Part shown: positions 9,766 to 19,700 of the stretch, piece by piece | Position numbering within the stretch: position 1 is the stretch's first letter | Layout of the letters: every line of letters starts with the position of its first letter | Assembly (NCBI RefSeq): GCF_039822205.1 | Contig: NZ_JBAGBW010000001.1 | Coordinates: 62,001-126,000, forward strand | DNA length: 64,000 nucleotides | From: Thermodesulfobium sp. 4217-1 | GTDB taxonomy: Bacteria > Thermodesulfobiota > Thermodesulfobiia > Thermodesulfobiales > Thermodesulfobiaceae | Direction: 5' to 3' | Position numbers and translations under genes: made by a program | Notes under the pieces: model-generated | Databases searched by the model: none | Seen by the model: the letters and a program-made list of their open reading frames with translations, nothing else | What the model was told of the DNA's origin: nothing

Positions 9766-10307
9766 AGGATAGATTTCTCTTATTCTCTACCATAGGAGAA
9801 CTTTTTCTTGTAGCAATATCAATTTTTATTTTAGAAACGTTTCAGCAGATGCCTGACTTTTATATAGATACGCAGGGCATATTTACATCAATATTGGTCG
9901 GAACGTTAATTTTTTTACTGGGATTCTACGTCTCAAAAGTTTTTTTATTTGCAGAAAAGATAAGCCAAGCCCTCTCTATTAATATCTTTAAACGGGTTAA
10001 TATAGTAGAGATATTTTATATTTCATTGCTCAGCGCTTTTTGTGAAGAAATGTTTTTTAGAGGATTAATGCAGAATTTTCTTGGGATATATATTGCGTCC
10101 ATTTTCTTTGGAATTTTACACACGCCAGAAATAAACATTAAGGGCCTTTTTTATGCAATATATATCTCAGGAGTTGGATATATCTTAGGAATACTTTACT
10201 TGCAACAGGGATCAATATTAGCCCCTATGATAGCTCACTTTGTTATAAATTTCTTGGGTGGCGTTGCCTTGATGTTTTATAATATATTTCCAGAATCAAA
10301 GCCTTAG
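9762..10307 (+). CDS. CPBP family intramembrane glutamic protease
   Basis: This is a 181-residue, multi-helix membrane protein. It carries the three CPBP/Abi signatures: EEMFFR (the EExxxR catalytic glutamates), FFGILH (FxxxH) and HFVIN (HxxxN/B). Eukaryotic members cleave prenylated CAAX proteins; bacterial members have varied or unknown substrates. It overlaps the end of cimA by four bases (ATGA), so it belongs to that operon. Its cellular target cannot be inferred from context. Confidence 0.88.
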   Translation: MKDRFLLFSTIGELFLVAISIFILETFQQMPDFYIDTQGIFTSILVGTLIFLLGFYVSKVFLFAEKISQALSINIFKRVNIVEIFYISLLSAFCEEMFFRGLMQNFLGIYIASIFFGILHTPEINIKGLFYAIYISGVGYILGILYLQQGSILAPMIAHFVINFLGGVALMFYNIFPESKP

Positions 10308-10425
10308 ATATTTGCTAACTTATAGCAAGTTTTTATAAAGTAGCATAAAAGAAGCCACAATTTCATATATAAGCAAAGCTTATAAAAAATTTGCACATAA
10401 TTATTTAAAACTCAAAATTTTTTGA

Positions 10426-10494
10426 TATAATATTCTCTGGGTTCCCCCCACAGCACGGCCATGAAGGTAAAACTTACTTCATGGCCTCTTTTTT
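10426..10494 (+). ncRNA. possible small RNA with its own promoter and terminator
   Basis: A TATAAT box at 10426-10431 has a weak -35 (TTTAAA, 10404-10409) 16 bases upstream. A transcript starting near 10438 would carry a C-rich stretch and end in a strong hairpin: GGCCATGAA pairs with TTCATGGCC (10457-10486), then a T-rich run to 10494. The product would be roughly 57 nt with no reading frame. The hairpin could instead simply terminate the upstream operon, whose stop is 150 bases away. The C-rich segment before the hairpin does not belong to the terminator stem. Confidence 0.35.
10457..10494 (+). terminator. rho-independent terminator
   Basis: A nine-base-pair stem GGCCATGAA/TTCATGGCC is extended internally by GTAA/TTAC around an AAC loop, and is followed by TCTTTTTT. 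The T-run is on the plus-strand side, so it serves plus-strand transcription coming from the cimA operon or from the small-RNA candidate. The opposite side has no T-run for the convergent gene at 10509. Confidence 0.85.
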
Positions 10495-10508
10495 AACAGA
10501 ATTGTTTG

Positions 10509-11564
10509 CTACAAAAACCTCAATAAGCCTAATATTATCTCTATCAAGATTAAAAGAATAATAGTAATTTCAAGAAAGTTCGCAATCTTTTGGAAAAAAT
10601 CTTCTCTTAATAACTGATATATTTCTGAAAGGGTTTTCAAATTTCTTTCAAGCGAGTTTTCCCAGTCTGATACATGTAGCTTCAAACCAAGCGATCTGTA
10701 GATCCTTGCAAGATACAAGTCCCCTATCAGCTTCAAGGCATTGTCGAGCCTTTCTCTATTAAGCGAAACGTTCAAGAAAAAGAGACTTATACCTCTAATT
10801 GGAGGCAGAAAAACTGATCTTTTTTCAAGAATGGACTCAAAATAATCTAAATTTTTGTCCAGCATTCTATCCAACGCCCTAATTTGAGCCAGTTCAACTT
10901 GAGAGAATTCAATTATCTCCAGGATGTCTTCATAGTCAGTGTCCACAACAAATGAGGCATTGTAATCGATTATCACCATATCAAATTCATAATAACTATG
11001 CACTATCTGTGTAGCCTCTTCTATCTCCATCTGTGATAGATTGGACTTCTCCATCCTAAGTATATGGCCTAAAATTTCTTTGTTTTTTTTAAGGAATAAG
11101 GACGGTTCAATTTCAACATCGTCTGTCTGAAACACTATGTAGTCTTCATATATTAGCTCTTCAAAGGGCTTCTTCAGGGTCTTATTTAAAGAACTTTTCA
11201 ACCCAGATACATAGCTGCAGACTCTCTCTTCAAGGTCGCTATCAAATAGATCTGATGAAATATCTTTTAAGTTCACAAATTCAGTTTTGCCATTCCACAG
11301 GAGTGAAATGGAAACTGCCCCAAAATCAAAAATCTTTAGATTCGCATTGGAGGGATAAAAGTCATCAATAATATCAAAGTCAAACGGCATTTCCAAGTTA
11401 ACAGTTAGGGGAGAGGTTTCATATTTCAACCTTTTAGGAGTAGATTTCGATCTCCTAAAATCCACCCTTTTTGAAGCGTTAAGAAGGTTTTGCGCAAGGG
11501 CAAGGTTTATTTCTTCAGCTATGTAAAAAGAATATATTGAAAAAATTTTTCCTCTGAATTCCAT
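10509..11564 (-). CDS. RMD1/YagE family protein (DUF155), C-terminally membrane-anchored
   Basis: This 351-residue protein has the layout of the RMD1/Sif2/YagE family (DUF155): a soluble body rich in acidic and hydrophobic residues, a conserved WENSLERNLKTL segment near residue 300, and one or two C-terminal hydrophobic helices (IANFLEITIILLILIEIILG). Eukaryotic relatives such as RMND1 are mitochondrial inner-membrane proteins needed for organellar translation. The bacterial function is unknown. It is a single gene facing the cimA operon. The family call rests mainly on the C-terminal third. Confidence 0.72.
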   Translation of the reverse strand: MEFRGKIFSIYSFYIAEEINLALAQNLLNASKRVDFRRSKSTPKRLKYETSPLTVNLEMPFDFDIIDDFYPSNANLKIFDFGAVSISLLWNGKTEFVNLKDISSDLFDSDLEERVCSYVSGLKSSLNKTLKKPFEELIYEDYIVFQTDDVEIEPSLFLKKNKEILGHILRMEKSNLSQMEIEEATQIVHSYYEFDMVIIDYNASFVVDTDYEDILEIIEFSQVELAQIRALDRMLDKNLDYFESILEKRSVFLPPIRGISLFFLNVSLNRERLDNALKLIGDLYLARIYRSLGLKLHVSDWENSLERNLKTLSEIYQLLREDFFQKIANFLEITIILLILIEIILGLLRFL

Positions 11565-11632
11565 AACTTGATTTTACTACAACTATTAAGGCATTATCTA
11601 GGGAATTTTATAAGTTGAACAAGAGTATATAT

Positions 11633-12121
11633 TTAGCGCCATGGGTTATGTATCTGTATAAAGTATTTGCTGACAATTAAGTGCTGATTTTTATAAGTCG
11701 AATCACTGTCTGTAAAATACTTCGTGACCCTATTAAGAATTTGTGCTTGATTGTCTTGTGAGGTAACGTCTACCCAGGGCAGTTTTGCGCCAAAATCAGA
11801 GTCGTAAAGAATATTGTTTTCACTGTCACAGGATATCTTTTCTAATTATCTTACCTGTTTGGGACCATTATTTGGATAAATACGATATAGATAATGATTG
11901 AGCTCATAATAATCTTTATTAAATACATCCTTTACCCATACGTCATATTCTTCAAAAAAATTATTCTTTTCCAGAATCAAACTATACGTATCAAGATAAG
12001 AAACAGAATAATTGTTTGAAGAAATGTAATACCACCTAACGGCAGCCAAAGAATTAGAAACGTTGAAACCTGAAAATAAAAATATCAATACAAGGCTAAA
12101 AATCGAGAAAAGCTTTTTCAT
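11633..12121 (-). pseudogene. secreted hypothetical protein interrupted by an in-frame TAA
   Basis: The first 91 codons encode a signal peptide (MKKLFSIFSLVLIFLFSGF... cut after about SLAA) and a domain starting VRWYYISSNNYSVSYLDT. A TAA at 11846-11848 ends this part. In the same frame, coding-like sequence continues for 70 more codons (LEKISCDSENN, DSDFGAKLPWVDV, then QILNRVTKYF) to a second TAA at 11633-11635. The downstream part has normal composition and no further stop, so a single nonsense change in a protein of about 160 residues is the simplest reading. A sequencing error is the alternative. The stop is TAA, so selenocysteine does not explain it. I do not recognise the family. Confidence 0.65.
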
Positions 12122-12262
12122 AATACCCCCTTTTATTTAATAACATCTAACAATTGAGTTAAAATTTTGCCAAAAGATCATTTGTTGCACAACATTAATT
12201 CTAAAATCCTTTAAATAATTATACTATTTAATAACTTAAAACACAAAAAAATATAAATGTTG

Positions 12263-12712
12263 TCACTTAATAGAGCTAAAATTTTCCACATCAATCTCAT
12301 TGTAGAAGGTGTATCTTCCAACATGCTTGGTCTCAAAATACTTTCCGCTTACTTTTAATACTTCGTTATTTTTGATAGATAGCCATTTTGGAGAATAGCA
12401 ATTATAGATTTTATTGTCTTCTGTCTTTACCTTAAAAGTGGTATATTCATTGCCTCTCTTAGAGGTTCTAAACTTCAAATTGTAGATAGCGCCACTAACC
12501 TCAATATTTTTAAAACTGTCACTATATGAATCGTTGTAATTGTTATAAGAATTTTTAGGATAGCTGCTGCTATTGGAATTTTCAGAATAATTGCTGTTAT
12601 TCTGGTATGAATTGGTTCTGTGCGTTCCAAAAGTTCTATAAAGAAATAGCCCCGCCATAAGCAAAACGACAACAATTATCAAAAAATTTCTTTTGTTCTT
12701 AAAAAAGTACAT
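12263..12712 (-). CDS. membrane-anchored hypothetical protein with an OB-like C-terminal domain
   Basis: The 149-residue protein begins with a basic stretch and one membrane helix (residues about 10-26). An Asn/Ser/Tyr-rich linker (about 33-68) follows. The C-terminal domain (about 70-149) reads IEVSGAIYNLKFRTSKRGNEY and later VLKVSGKYF, alternating in a way that resembles an OB-fold beta barrel of the tRNA-anti type. The linker suggests a flexible tether outside the membrane. The fold is inferred by eye and no function is assigned. It is a single gene divergent from the TlpA-like lipoprotein gene. Confidence 0.6.
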   Translation of the reverse strand: MYFFKNKRNFLIIVVVLLMAGLFLYRTFGTHRTNSYQNNSNYSENSNSSSYPKNSYNNYNDSYSDSFKNIEVSGAIYNLKFRTSKRGNEYTTFKVKTEDNKIYNCYSPKWLSIKNNEVLKVSGKYFETKHVGRYTFYNEIDVENFSSIK

Positions 12713-12836
12713 TTAATACCTCGTATTAAGACTTATAAATCATTTTAATACTAAACTCTCTCAATAGATCAAAATTTTCGTCTTATCAAATGTAGCTTAG
12801 TAAAAATAAGATCGTTCAATATAATCTAATTTTAAT

Positions 12837-12865
12837 TTGAAAAAAGTATATTTTCTTGTTAAAAT
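12837..12865 (+). promoter_or_regulatory. sigma-A type promoter for the TlpA-like lipoprotein operon
   Basis: TTGAAA (12837-12842) and TAAAAT (12860-12865) are separated by 17 bases. Transcription would begin near 12872. That leaves a leader of about 25 bases containing AGGAG before the chosen TTG start at 12897. Confidence 0.65.
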
Positions 12866-12896
12866 ATAATAAATGAAATTTAGGAGATATTTTGCT

Positions 12897-13445
12897 TTGA
12901 AATACGTTTTTTTCACCTTGATGATGATTGGAATTTTAGCTTTATCTGGATGTGGTCAGAAGGCTGAGCACAAAGAAGTTACAAAAAACGAAGGTGCAAC
13001 TCAGCTTATAGGCAAGAGAGCTCCGAATTTTACACTAAAGGATATAGCTGGTTTTGAAGTAAACTTATCACAATACAGAGGCAAACCCGTCTTGTTAGTT
13101 TTTTGGGCGACATGGTGTCCTCACTGCAGAGTTGAAATGCCACAAATCAACACTCTATATAAATCATTCAAAGAAAATGTATTAGTATTTGGCATAAATG
13201 TAGAAGATGAAAATAGTAGAATTTTGAAATTCATTAGCGACTATCCAATGTCATTTCCTATACTCTCCGATAAAAATGGAGATGTTTCAAGACTTTATGG
13301 GATCACATCAATCCCCACATTGGTCTTTGTCGACCCAGAGGGGGTTGTAAAAGACGTTGATGTAGGAGAAACAAATATAAGCACAATTGACAATTGGGTA
13401 AATCCATATATAAAGGAGGTAAAAACCAATGGGAGATCAAATTAA
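12897..13445 (+). CDS. TlpA/ResA-like thioredoxin-fold lipoprotein
   Basis: The gene encodes an extracytoplasmic thiol-disulfide protein of about 182 residues. A short lipoprotein signal ends in ALSGC, the lipidated cysteine. A thioredoxin fold with active site WCPHC follows after the ATWCPHCRVEMP strand-helix, then the cis-proline turn SIPTLVFVD. I chose TTG 12897 because AGGAG lies about ten bases upstream and the predicted transcript starts near 12872. The in-frame ATG at 12873 would sit at the transcript's first base with no ribosome site. Likely roles are reduction of periplasmic disulfides or cytochrome maturation. It overlaps htpX by 17 bases. Confidence 0.85.
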   Translation: MKYVFFTLMMIGILALSGCGQKAEHKEVTKNEGATQLIGKRAPNFTLKDIAGFEVNLSQYRGKPVLLVFWATWCPHCRVEMPQINTLYKSFKENVLVFGINVEDENSRILKFISDYPMSFPILSDKNGDVSRLYGITSIPTLVFVDPEGVVKDVDVGETNISTIDNWVNPYIKEVKTNGRSN

Positions 13446-14283
13446 AACATTTTTACTCCTTGGATTGCTAAGCGTAATCTTAATAAGCATGGGAGGCCTC
13501 ATAGGCGGGCAAAGCGGTCTTGTGATAGCCTTTATTATCGCATTGGGTATGAATTTTGTTTCATACTGGTTCTCAGACAAAATAGTCCTTAAGATGACAA
13601 GAGCAAGAGAGGTTACCAGGGAAGAGATGCCAATTCTTCACGATATAGTCGAAGAACTTTCATATAGGGCCAATTTGCCAAAGCCGAAAATATATATCAC
13701 CGACGATCCATCGCCTAACGCTTTTGCAACAGGCAGAGATCCAGAACATGCAGCAGTAGCTGTTACCAGCGGCATTCTTAAAATACTTAGCCCAAGGGAG
13801 TTAAAGGGAGTTTTAGGACATGAAATGGGTCACGTTAAGCACAGGGATATTCTAATATCCAGCTTAGCGGCCGTACTGGCCTCCACCATAACCTTTGTAG
13901 CCGATATGGCTCGATGGGCTATGATATTTGGCACAAACTCAGACAGAGATGATAACAACAGCCCACTATCTCTTGTAGGAGGAATATTAATGCTAATCCT
14001 TGCGCCAATAGCCGCAATGCTTATCCAATTCGCTATATCAAGGTCAAGAGAGTTTCTTGCAGATGAGGAAGGAGCAAAGTTATCGCGCGATCCAGACGCG
14101 TTAGCTGATGCCCTGGAGAAATTGCACAGAGGGGTTGAATTAGTGCCATCAGACACCTCACCTGCTATTTCTCACATGTATATAATGAATCCTCTGAAGG
14201 GTGACGCTTTAGCTAATCTATTCAGCACACATCCGCCTTTCGAAGAGAGGATAAAAAGGTTAAGAAATATTAGAATATATTAG
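13429..14283 (+). CDS. htpX: HtpX-like membrane zinc metalloprotease
   Basis: This 284-residue inner-membrane M48 protease works in membrane-protein quality control. Two N-terminal helices are followed by the zinc motif HEMGH at about residues 131-135, two more hydrophobic segments, and the third-ligand region REFLADEEG near 207. Length is normal. A strong AAAGGAGG site lies inside the end of the preceding lipoprotein gene, and the two overlap by 17 bases, suggesting coupled translation. An envelope-stress role alongside the thioredoxin-like lipoprotein is plausible. Confidence 0.95.
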   Translation: MGDQIKTFLLLGLLSVILISMGGLIGGQSGLVIAFIIALGMNFVSYWFSDKIVLKMTRAREVTREEMPILHDIVEELSYRANLPKPKIYITDDPSPNAFATGRDPEHAAVAVTSGILKILSPRELKGVLGHEMGHVKHRDILISSLAAVLASTITFVADMARWAMIFGTNSDRDDNNSPLSLVGGILMLILAPIAAMLIQFAISRSREFLADEEGAKLSRDPDALADALEKLHRGVELVPSDTSPAISHMYIMNPLKGDALANLFSTHPPFEERIKRLRNIRIY

Positions 14284-14318
14284 AATTCAAAATCTTGTAG
14301 TTTTCCTAAGGAGATAAA

Positions 14319-14885
14319 ATGGATCATGAAAAGATAAAAAAAGCAGTATATGACATATTGGTAGCAGTTGGAGAAAACCCAGAGCGAGAAGGACTCAAAG
14401 AAACCCCAGATAGAATAGCAAGAATGTATGAGGAGATTTTTTCAGGTATAAACGAAGACCCTATGTCAGTGCTTAACGTAGAATATCACGAGAACACAGA
14501 TGAAATGGTGCTTATAAGGGATATTCCTTTTTATTCTGTGTGCGAACACCACTTGATTCCCTTTATTGGGAAGGCACATGTGGCATATCTCCCAAAAGAC
14601 GGCAGAGTGGTAGGGCTTTCCAAGATTGCCAGAGTGGTTGACATACTCTCAAAAAAACCCCAACTTCAGGAGAGATTAACTTCTGATATAGCCAACACCA
14701 TAATGAAGGGTCTCGATCCTTTGGGCGTTGCAGCCGTGGTAGAGGCAGAACATCTTTGTATGAGCATGCGAGGCGTAAGAAAGCCGGGACACAATACGGT
14801 TACATCTGCGCTAAGAGGGGCATTTAAGGCTTCTTCGTCCACAAGGTCTGAAGTGCTTAGCTTGATATTCGGCAGAATTATCTGA
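14319..14885 (+). CDS. folE: GTP cyclohydrolase I
   Basis: The enzyme converts GTP to dihydroneopterin triphosphate, the entry step of folate synthesis. The 188-residue sequence has the zinc and active-site stretch [10 protein letters not shown], the [18 protein letters not shown] signature and the second zinc cysteine in [17 protein letters not shown] lies upstream of the ATG. Its stop overlaps the folP start (TGATG). The fol block here is folE-folP-folK; a dihydroneopterin aldolase gene (folB) is not present between them. Confidence 0.97.
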   Translation: MDHEKIKKAVYDILVAVGENPEREGLKETPDRIARMYEEIFSGINEDPMSVLNVEYHENTDEMVLIRDIPFYSVCEHHLIPFIGKAHVAYLPKDGRVVGLSKIARVVDILSKKPQLQERLTSDIANTIMKGLDPLGVAAVVEAEHLCMSMRGVRKPGHNTVTSALRGAFKASSSTRSEVLSLIFGRII

Positions 14886-15721
14886 TGTTCAAGGCGCGGG
14901 ATAAGAGTTTTAAATTAAATAAGACTATTATCTTTGGCATTCTAAACGTCACGCCAGATTCCTTCTATGATGGCGGTAAGTGGGACGGCCCTGACATGGC
15001 CATAAAAAGGGCTTTTAAAATGGTTGAAGATGGAGCAGATATAATAGATCTTGGCGGAGAATCTACAAAGCCATTTACAGATCCTACTCCGTTAGAAGTT
15101 GAAATAAAAAGAATCTTACCGGTTCTGAAGGACCTCGTTAAGAATGGCATAAGCGTTTCGGTAGATACCTACAAACCAGAAGTGGCAAAAATTGTCCTTG
15201 AAGAGGGGGCAATTATAATAAATGATATTTTCGGGCTAAGATCTGAGGGTATGTTAGAGACAATTTCGTCATTTAACCCAAAACCCGGTATAGTCATAAT
15301 GCACATGAAAAAAAATCCTAAAGAGATGCAGATAAGTCCTGAATACAACGATATTTTTAGCGAAATTTCAGATTTTTTATTTAACCAGGCGAATCAGGCT
15401 TTAGACGCTGGTTTTACAAAAGAAAATATACTTTTAGATGTAGGACTTGGATTTGGAAAAAATTTAGAAGATAACTTAAAGCTATGCGCAAACTATGAGA
15501 GGTTTTTAAAGGAAGATTTTCTTCATTTATTAGGCCCATCCAGAAAGAGTTTTACTGGAGCCGTTTCAAAAGGCGTGCCCACTGAAGAGAGGCTGCCTGC
15601 GACTATCAGTATATCAAGCATATGCGTATACAAAGGCGTTCACGCACTTCGAGTTCATGATCCTAAAGAAGTAAGATTGTCTTGCGATATGGCAGAAGAA
15701 GTGAGAAAAGCAACCATTTAA
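14885..15721 (+). CDS. folP: dihydropteroate synthase
   Basis: The enzyme joins the pterin pyrophosphate made by FolK to p-aminobenzoate. The TIM-barrel protein has the signatures ILNVTPDSFYDGG near the N-terminus, DIIDLGGESTKP near residue 56, and the GPSRKSF loop near 218. The 278-residue length is normal. It overlaps folE by one base and abuts folK with no gap, a tightly coupled folate operon. Confidence 0.97.
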   Translation: MFKARDKSFKLNKTIIFGILNVTPDSFYDGGKWDGPDMAIKRAFKMVEDGADIIDLGGESTKPFTDPTPLEVEIKRILPVLKDLVKNGISVSVDTYKPEVAKIVLEEGAIIINDIFGLRSEGMLETISSFNPKPGIVIMHMKKNPKEMQISPEYNDIFSEISDFLFNQANQALDAGFTKENILLDVGLGFGKNLEDNLKLCANYERFLKEDFLHLLGPSRKSFTGAVSKGVPTEERLPATISISSICVYKGVHALRVHDPKEVRLSCDMAEEVRKATI

Positions 15722-16228
15722 ATGCCATTTTCATTTTTGTCTCTTGGCTCAAACATCGGCTATAGAATAGAATATTTAACCAAAGCAATAGGATATTTGA
15801 AACAAAGTTGCTGTGAAATAGTTAAGGTTTCGAGCACCTACACGACAGATCCGCTTGAAGTTGCCGACCAGCCATATTTTACAAATTGTTTAATAGTTAT
15901 CAAGACAAAGCTTTCTCCTGAAGATCTTCTTTTCTTATGTAAGCGTATCGAAAAAGCAATAGGAAGATTTCAGACGTTTAGATATGGGCCAAGGGTTATT
16001 GACATTGATATATTAAGTTATAATTATTGTATGGACAAAAACAGTATGGAAGAGATAATAGGATGCTCTTATAAATTAGACAGACCTAATTTAATCCTTC
16101 CTCATCCAAAAATTATGGAGAGGGCGTTTATTAAGGTTTTATTCGATGATGTGCTTGGCAATCCTTACGTGAAATTAAAGGGAATAAGCAGAGGGGAAAA
16201 AATTGGCCACAGAACTTGTAGAGGTTAG
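15722..16228 (+). CDS. folK: 2-amino-4-hydroxy-6-hydroxymethyldihydropteridine pyrophosphokinase
   Basis: HPPK activates hydroxymethyl-dihydropterin with ATP for FolP. Visible family motifs are SLGSNIGYR at the N-terminus, the DQPYFTNC substrate loop, RYGPRVIDIDIL (the signature with the magnesium aspartates) and LILPHPKIMERAF. The length of 168 residues is normal. It starts immediately after the folP stop, and its 3' end overlaps the next gene by 26 bases in another frame. Confidence 0.95.
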   Translation: MPFSFLSLGSNIGYRIEYLTKAIGYLKQSCCEIVKVSSTYTTDPLEVADQPYFTNCLIVIKTKLSPEDLLFLCKRIEKAIGRFQTFRYGPRVIDIDILSYNYCMDKNSMEEIIGCSYKLDRPNLILPHPKIMERAFIKVLFDDVLGNPYVKLKGISRGEKIGHRTCRG

Positions 16229-16703
16229 AGTCTTAGGCATAACAATTGATCCAACAAATAATCAAACAGTCGTAGTCTTAAAAGAAATCGACTCAGATAG
16301 AGTTTTGCCAATATGGGTAGGTCCTTTTGAGGCTGGCGCAATCGCTATGGCAATAGAAAAGATAAAACCGCCCAGGCCCATTGCGTACGACCTTATAAGC
16401 GATATTATTCAGATATTTAATTTAAACGTAGTAAAAGTAATTATAGAATCACTAAAAGATGGCGTTTTCTACGCGCAATTAGTGGTCTCTCAAGGCGGCA
16501 AAGAGGAATATTTAGATTGTAGACCATCAGACTCTATCGCTATTGCAGTAAGAGTTTTTGCTCCTATATACGTCAAAAGAGATCTCTTCGAAACTTCATC
16601 AGTAAGTTTTACCAAAAAGGACATTAATGATGAGGAGGAGGAAACCAAAAAATTTAAAGATTTCATAAAAAATCTTAAACCCTCTGACTTCAAATGGCAC
16701 TAA
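16203..16703 (+). CDS. bifunctional nuclease family protein (DUF151)
   Basis: The 166-residue protein matches the BFN/DUF151 family, seen in TTDSDRVLPIWVG-like N-terminal strands (here EIDSDRVLPIWVGPFEAGAIA), the RPIAYDLISDI segment and the conserved RPSDSIAIAVR. A few family members have reported DNase/RNase activity; most bacterial ones are uncharacterised. The acidic C-terminal tail (DEEEET) varies in the family. Translation probably starts at TTG 16203 behind GAGGGG, inside folK. It overlaps the tamB start by ten bases. Confidence 0.88.
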   Translation: MATELVEVRVLGITIDPTNNQTVVVLKEIDSDRVLPIWVGPFEAGAIAMAIEKIKPPRPIAYDLISDIIQIFNLNVVKVIIESLKDGVFYAQLVVSQGGKEEYLDCRPSDSIAIAVRVFAPIYVKRDLFETSSVSFTKKDINDEEEETKKFKDFIKNLKPSDFKWH

Positions 16704-19700
16704 AATATTTTAAGGCAACTTTCATTGTTGTTTTTATATTAATAGCAATATTTTCAGTTCTTTTTCTAAACCTTGATAATATAAAAAAGACATACATATA
16801 TCCCATAATAAGTTCAAATTTGCCAGAAGGCACAAGCTTCCAATCTGCTGAAATCGGCATAAATGGAATTACAGTTTATAATGCGAGCATTGGAAACGAC
16901 TTTAAAGCAAAAAAAGTCTATGTGGGGCTTTCTATTTCTCTACTGCCATTCAAGATTACCCCAACTGAAGTAAAACTCTATAATGCCTCATTAAATATGA
17001 TATTTACAAAAAACAAAGGTTTTTCGTTGCCAGAAGATATCGAAAAGGCATTTGCCCCAAAAGAGGGGGCTCCACCTGCAAACTTTATATTAGATGCCTA
17101 TGATTCTACTTTAGTCATAGAAAACAGCACAATTACGCTTCCTCTAAATGCGTTTGGAGTCGTACAAAATAGCGAATTAAATCTTAATACGGTATCAAGC
17201 TCTAATTATGGGGATATAAATTGCACGGTAAAGATTGAGCCTGATAAAAAAGAGTTTCTATTCAGCGGGAAAAATATAGAAGCCAAAGAATTATTGCAGT
17301 TTATTAGCCTTGATAAAAGAATATCTGTAAAATCAGGAAAAGTATCAGCAAGGGGGAGCTTCGTATTAGATAAAGATAAGCCTCTTACAAATATTTATAT
17401 ATCATCAGACAACATAACGACAAGCATTGATGGAAAAAACTTTAGCGGTCCCGTTGATTTATATCTTGATTATCCAAACTTAAACCTAAACTATTCTTCA
17501 TCAAATTCAGACTACGGACCGATAAAGATAAGCCTGACATACAATGTGGAATCTGATGGCAAAGCGCAAATATTTTTGCCAAGTTATCCTTTGACCCAGA
17601 TAAACTCAACTGTGAGCGCATACCTATACACCGAGAGCGTCAAATCACCCTATTTTTATGGCAAATTTAATACTCCAAGCATGTCATTTAATGGCATTGA
17701 GCTAAAGGATGTAGTCGGAGACATTAAGACAGATGGACATTCTTCACATGGCAGCTTAGATGCCAGCTTTTTTGGTTATCCTATATCTGGAGGATATGCC
17801 ACAAGTGGTGACAACGTTGCATTTGTAGGAAATTATAGAAATGTAGGCTTTACCTTGCACAAACAGGGAGAACTTGCCCAAATTCAGGGAAGTTTGCCTT
17901 TCAATAATAGAAATATTCCTTTTAATTCAATATTTAACCTATCAAACAATCCAATAGCCTTTTCAGGGACCATAGGCTCAGGAGAATTTTCTGGAAACAT
18001 AATAAAAAGTACTGTTTCATCAGATATAAGATTAAACCTCAAGGACTTTCTAAACGTAGAAAATGGCTTCGCAAAATTTAACTTAAAATATTCCACAGCT
18101 GCTGGCTTGAGTTCAAAGGTTGACTTCTCAATGCTTACCAGATACGGCGCCTCTTTAAAAGGCAGTGGTTTGGTTGCGTCAAGAGACTTTAGCGATTTAG
18201 ATTTTAATTTTTCTTTATTTTCGGGAGAAAACAATGCTCATATTCAGGGAAACTTACAAAAATTTATTGCAAGCGGGAAAAATATATCTATAGATGCCCT
18301 ATATCAGCTTTCTCCCTTTACTTTTGAAGGGGGACAATTAATAAAAAAGCCAAATTTAAAATTTCTATATAATATTCCGCTAATAAGGGGCTTCGAAAAA
18401 CCTCCCTCAAATGAAATTCTATATCAGGTATATTCTATGGATTTGAACAAGGGGACCAAAATATTGTCTCCCGAATCATATCTTTCTTTTTATGAGAGCG
18501 TTTTAAGCAGCAGAAAGCCATATCAGCCAATAGTTAACTTTAAAGGCACTACTTCATTTAACGTAAGCTATGATAATGGAAATTGGAAAGGTGAGGTAAG
18601 CGCAAAAAATTTCTACTCAAACTTTTACTCCTTCTCAAATGCGCAGATAAGCTTTCATGGAGATAACAAGGAATTTTTTGTTGATAGCGCTTCTGTCTAC
18701 AAGGATTCTGGAGAACTGAATTTTTCTGGCCGCATTACTCCTAACATAGACATTAGCGGAAAAACTAAAAACTACCCTGTAGATTCCGAGGGTTTTAGCT
18801 TGCTTGCAGATTCTACCTTTAGTCTTTACCATTCTGAAACAGCCACCAGAGGAACCATAAATCTTACATCAAATAATGTCTCTTACAATGGTAAAAGCGG
18901 TGGGAAATTATCAATGAACGTGTCGTTAGACTATCCATTTCTCAAGGTAAGCAACCTTTCATTGGAAAATGATGGACATATAGCAAACCTCCAAGGTACT
19001 TTGCCGATGAACAAAGAGGCCCTGAAAAGCAATGAAGCTACCGACCTAAAGCTTTCAATATCAAATTCAAGCATTGCCCTGCTTTCTTTTCTGTTACCCA
19101 AAAATATGTCCATAAAATCAAGCGAGGGGAATATAAACCTCCAAGTATCAGGCAGCTTCGACTCTCCAACTTTAAATGGGAATGCAAACATACCCAATAT
19201 GACCATACTCGTAGGTGGCAAAGAGGTTAAACTAAAAGATTTTAGCGCAAAACTTGACGGGGATGAAATAAACTTGACAGGCTATCTTATAGAGAATGGT
19301 GGAATAGCAAGCTTGGATGGGCATATAAACAGTAAGTCAAAGGATCTAGATATAAGCATTTTAGGGAAAAATTTTTCTGCCAACCTTGGAAAAACTTATA
19401 ATGGCCTGGCAGATTTCTATTTGAATTTAGGCGGCAACATATTTGACCCTGTGCTAAAGGGCAATATAAATCTCACAAAGGGTCATATGGGCCTTGCTGA
19501 GGGCACAGCATCCGCCTTGCCAAATATAAAGCTCGATCTCAATATAAACATTGGTAAAAATGTAGACTTTCAAAATGATTTCTTCACTCTCTACCCTGCT
19601 GGAGATGTGAAGGTTTCGGGCACATTAAACAATCCAATTATATTTACAGACCTTAGTATAACTTCAGGAAGGATCTCTGTCTTTGATCAACCATTTCAAA

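Noticed and set aside
11846-11848. Recoded stop in the interrupted secreted gene
   Set aside because: The codon is TAA, which is not used for selenocysteine or pyrrolysine; a nonsense mutation or sequence error is simpler.
12873-12896. Leaderless start of the TlpA-like gene at ATG 12873
   Set aside because: The promoter puts the transcript start about at this ATG. The downstream TTG has AGGAG at good spacing and yields a normal lipoprotein signal.
17884-18234. Open frames on the strand opposite tamB, and similar ones opposite the chemoreceptor and flgE
   Set aside because: They lack ribosome sites and known motifs, and mirror the codon bias of the strongly supported genes on the other strand.
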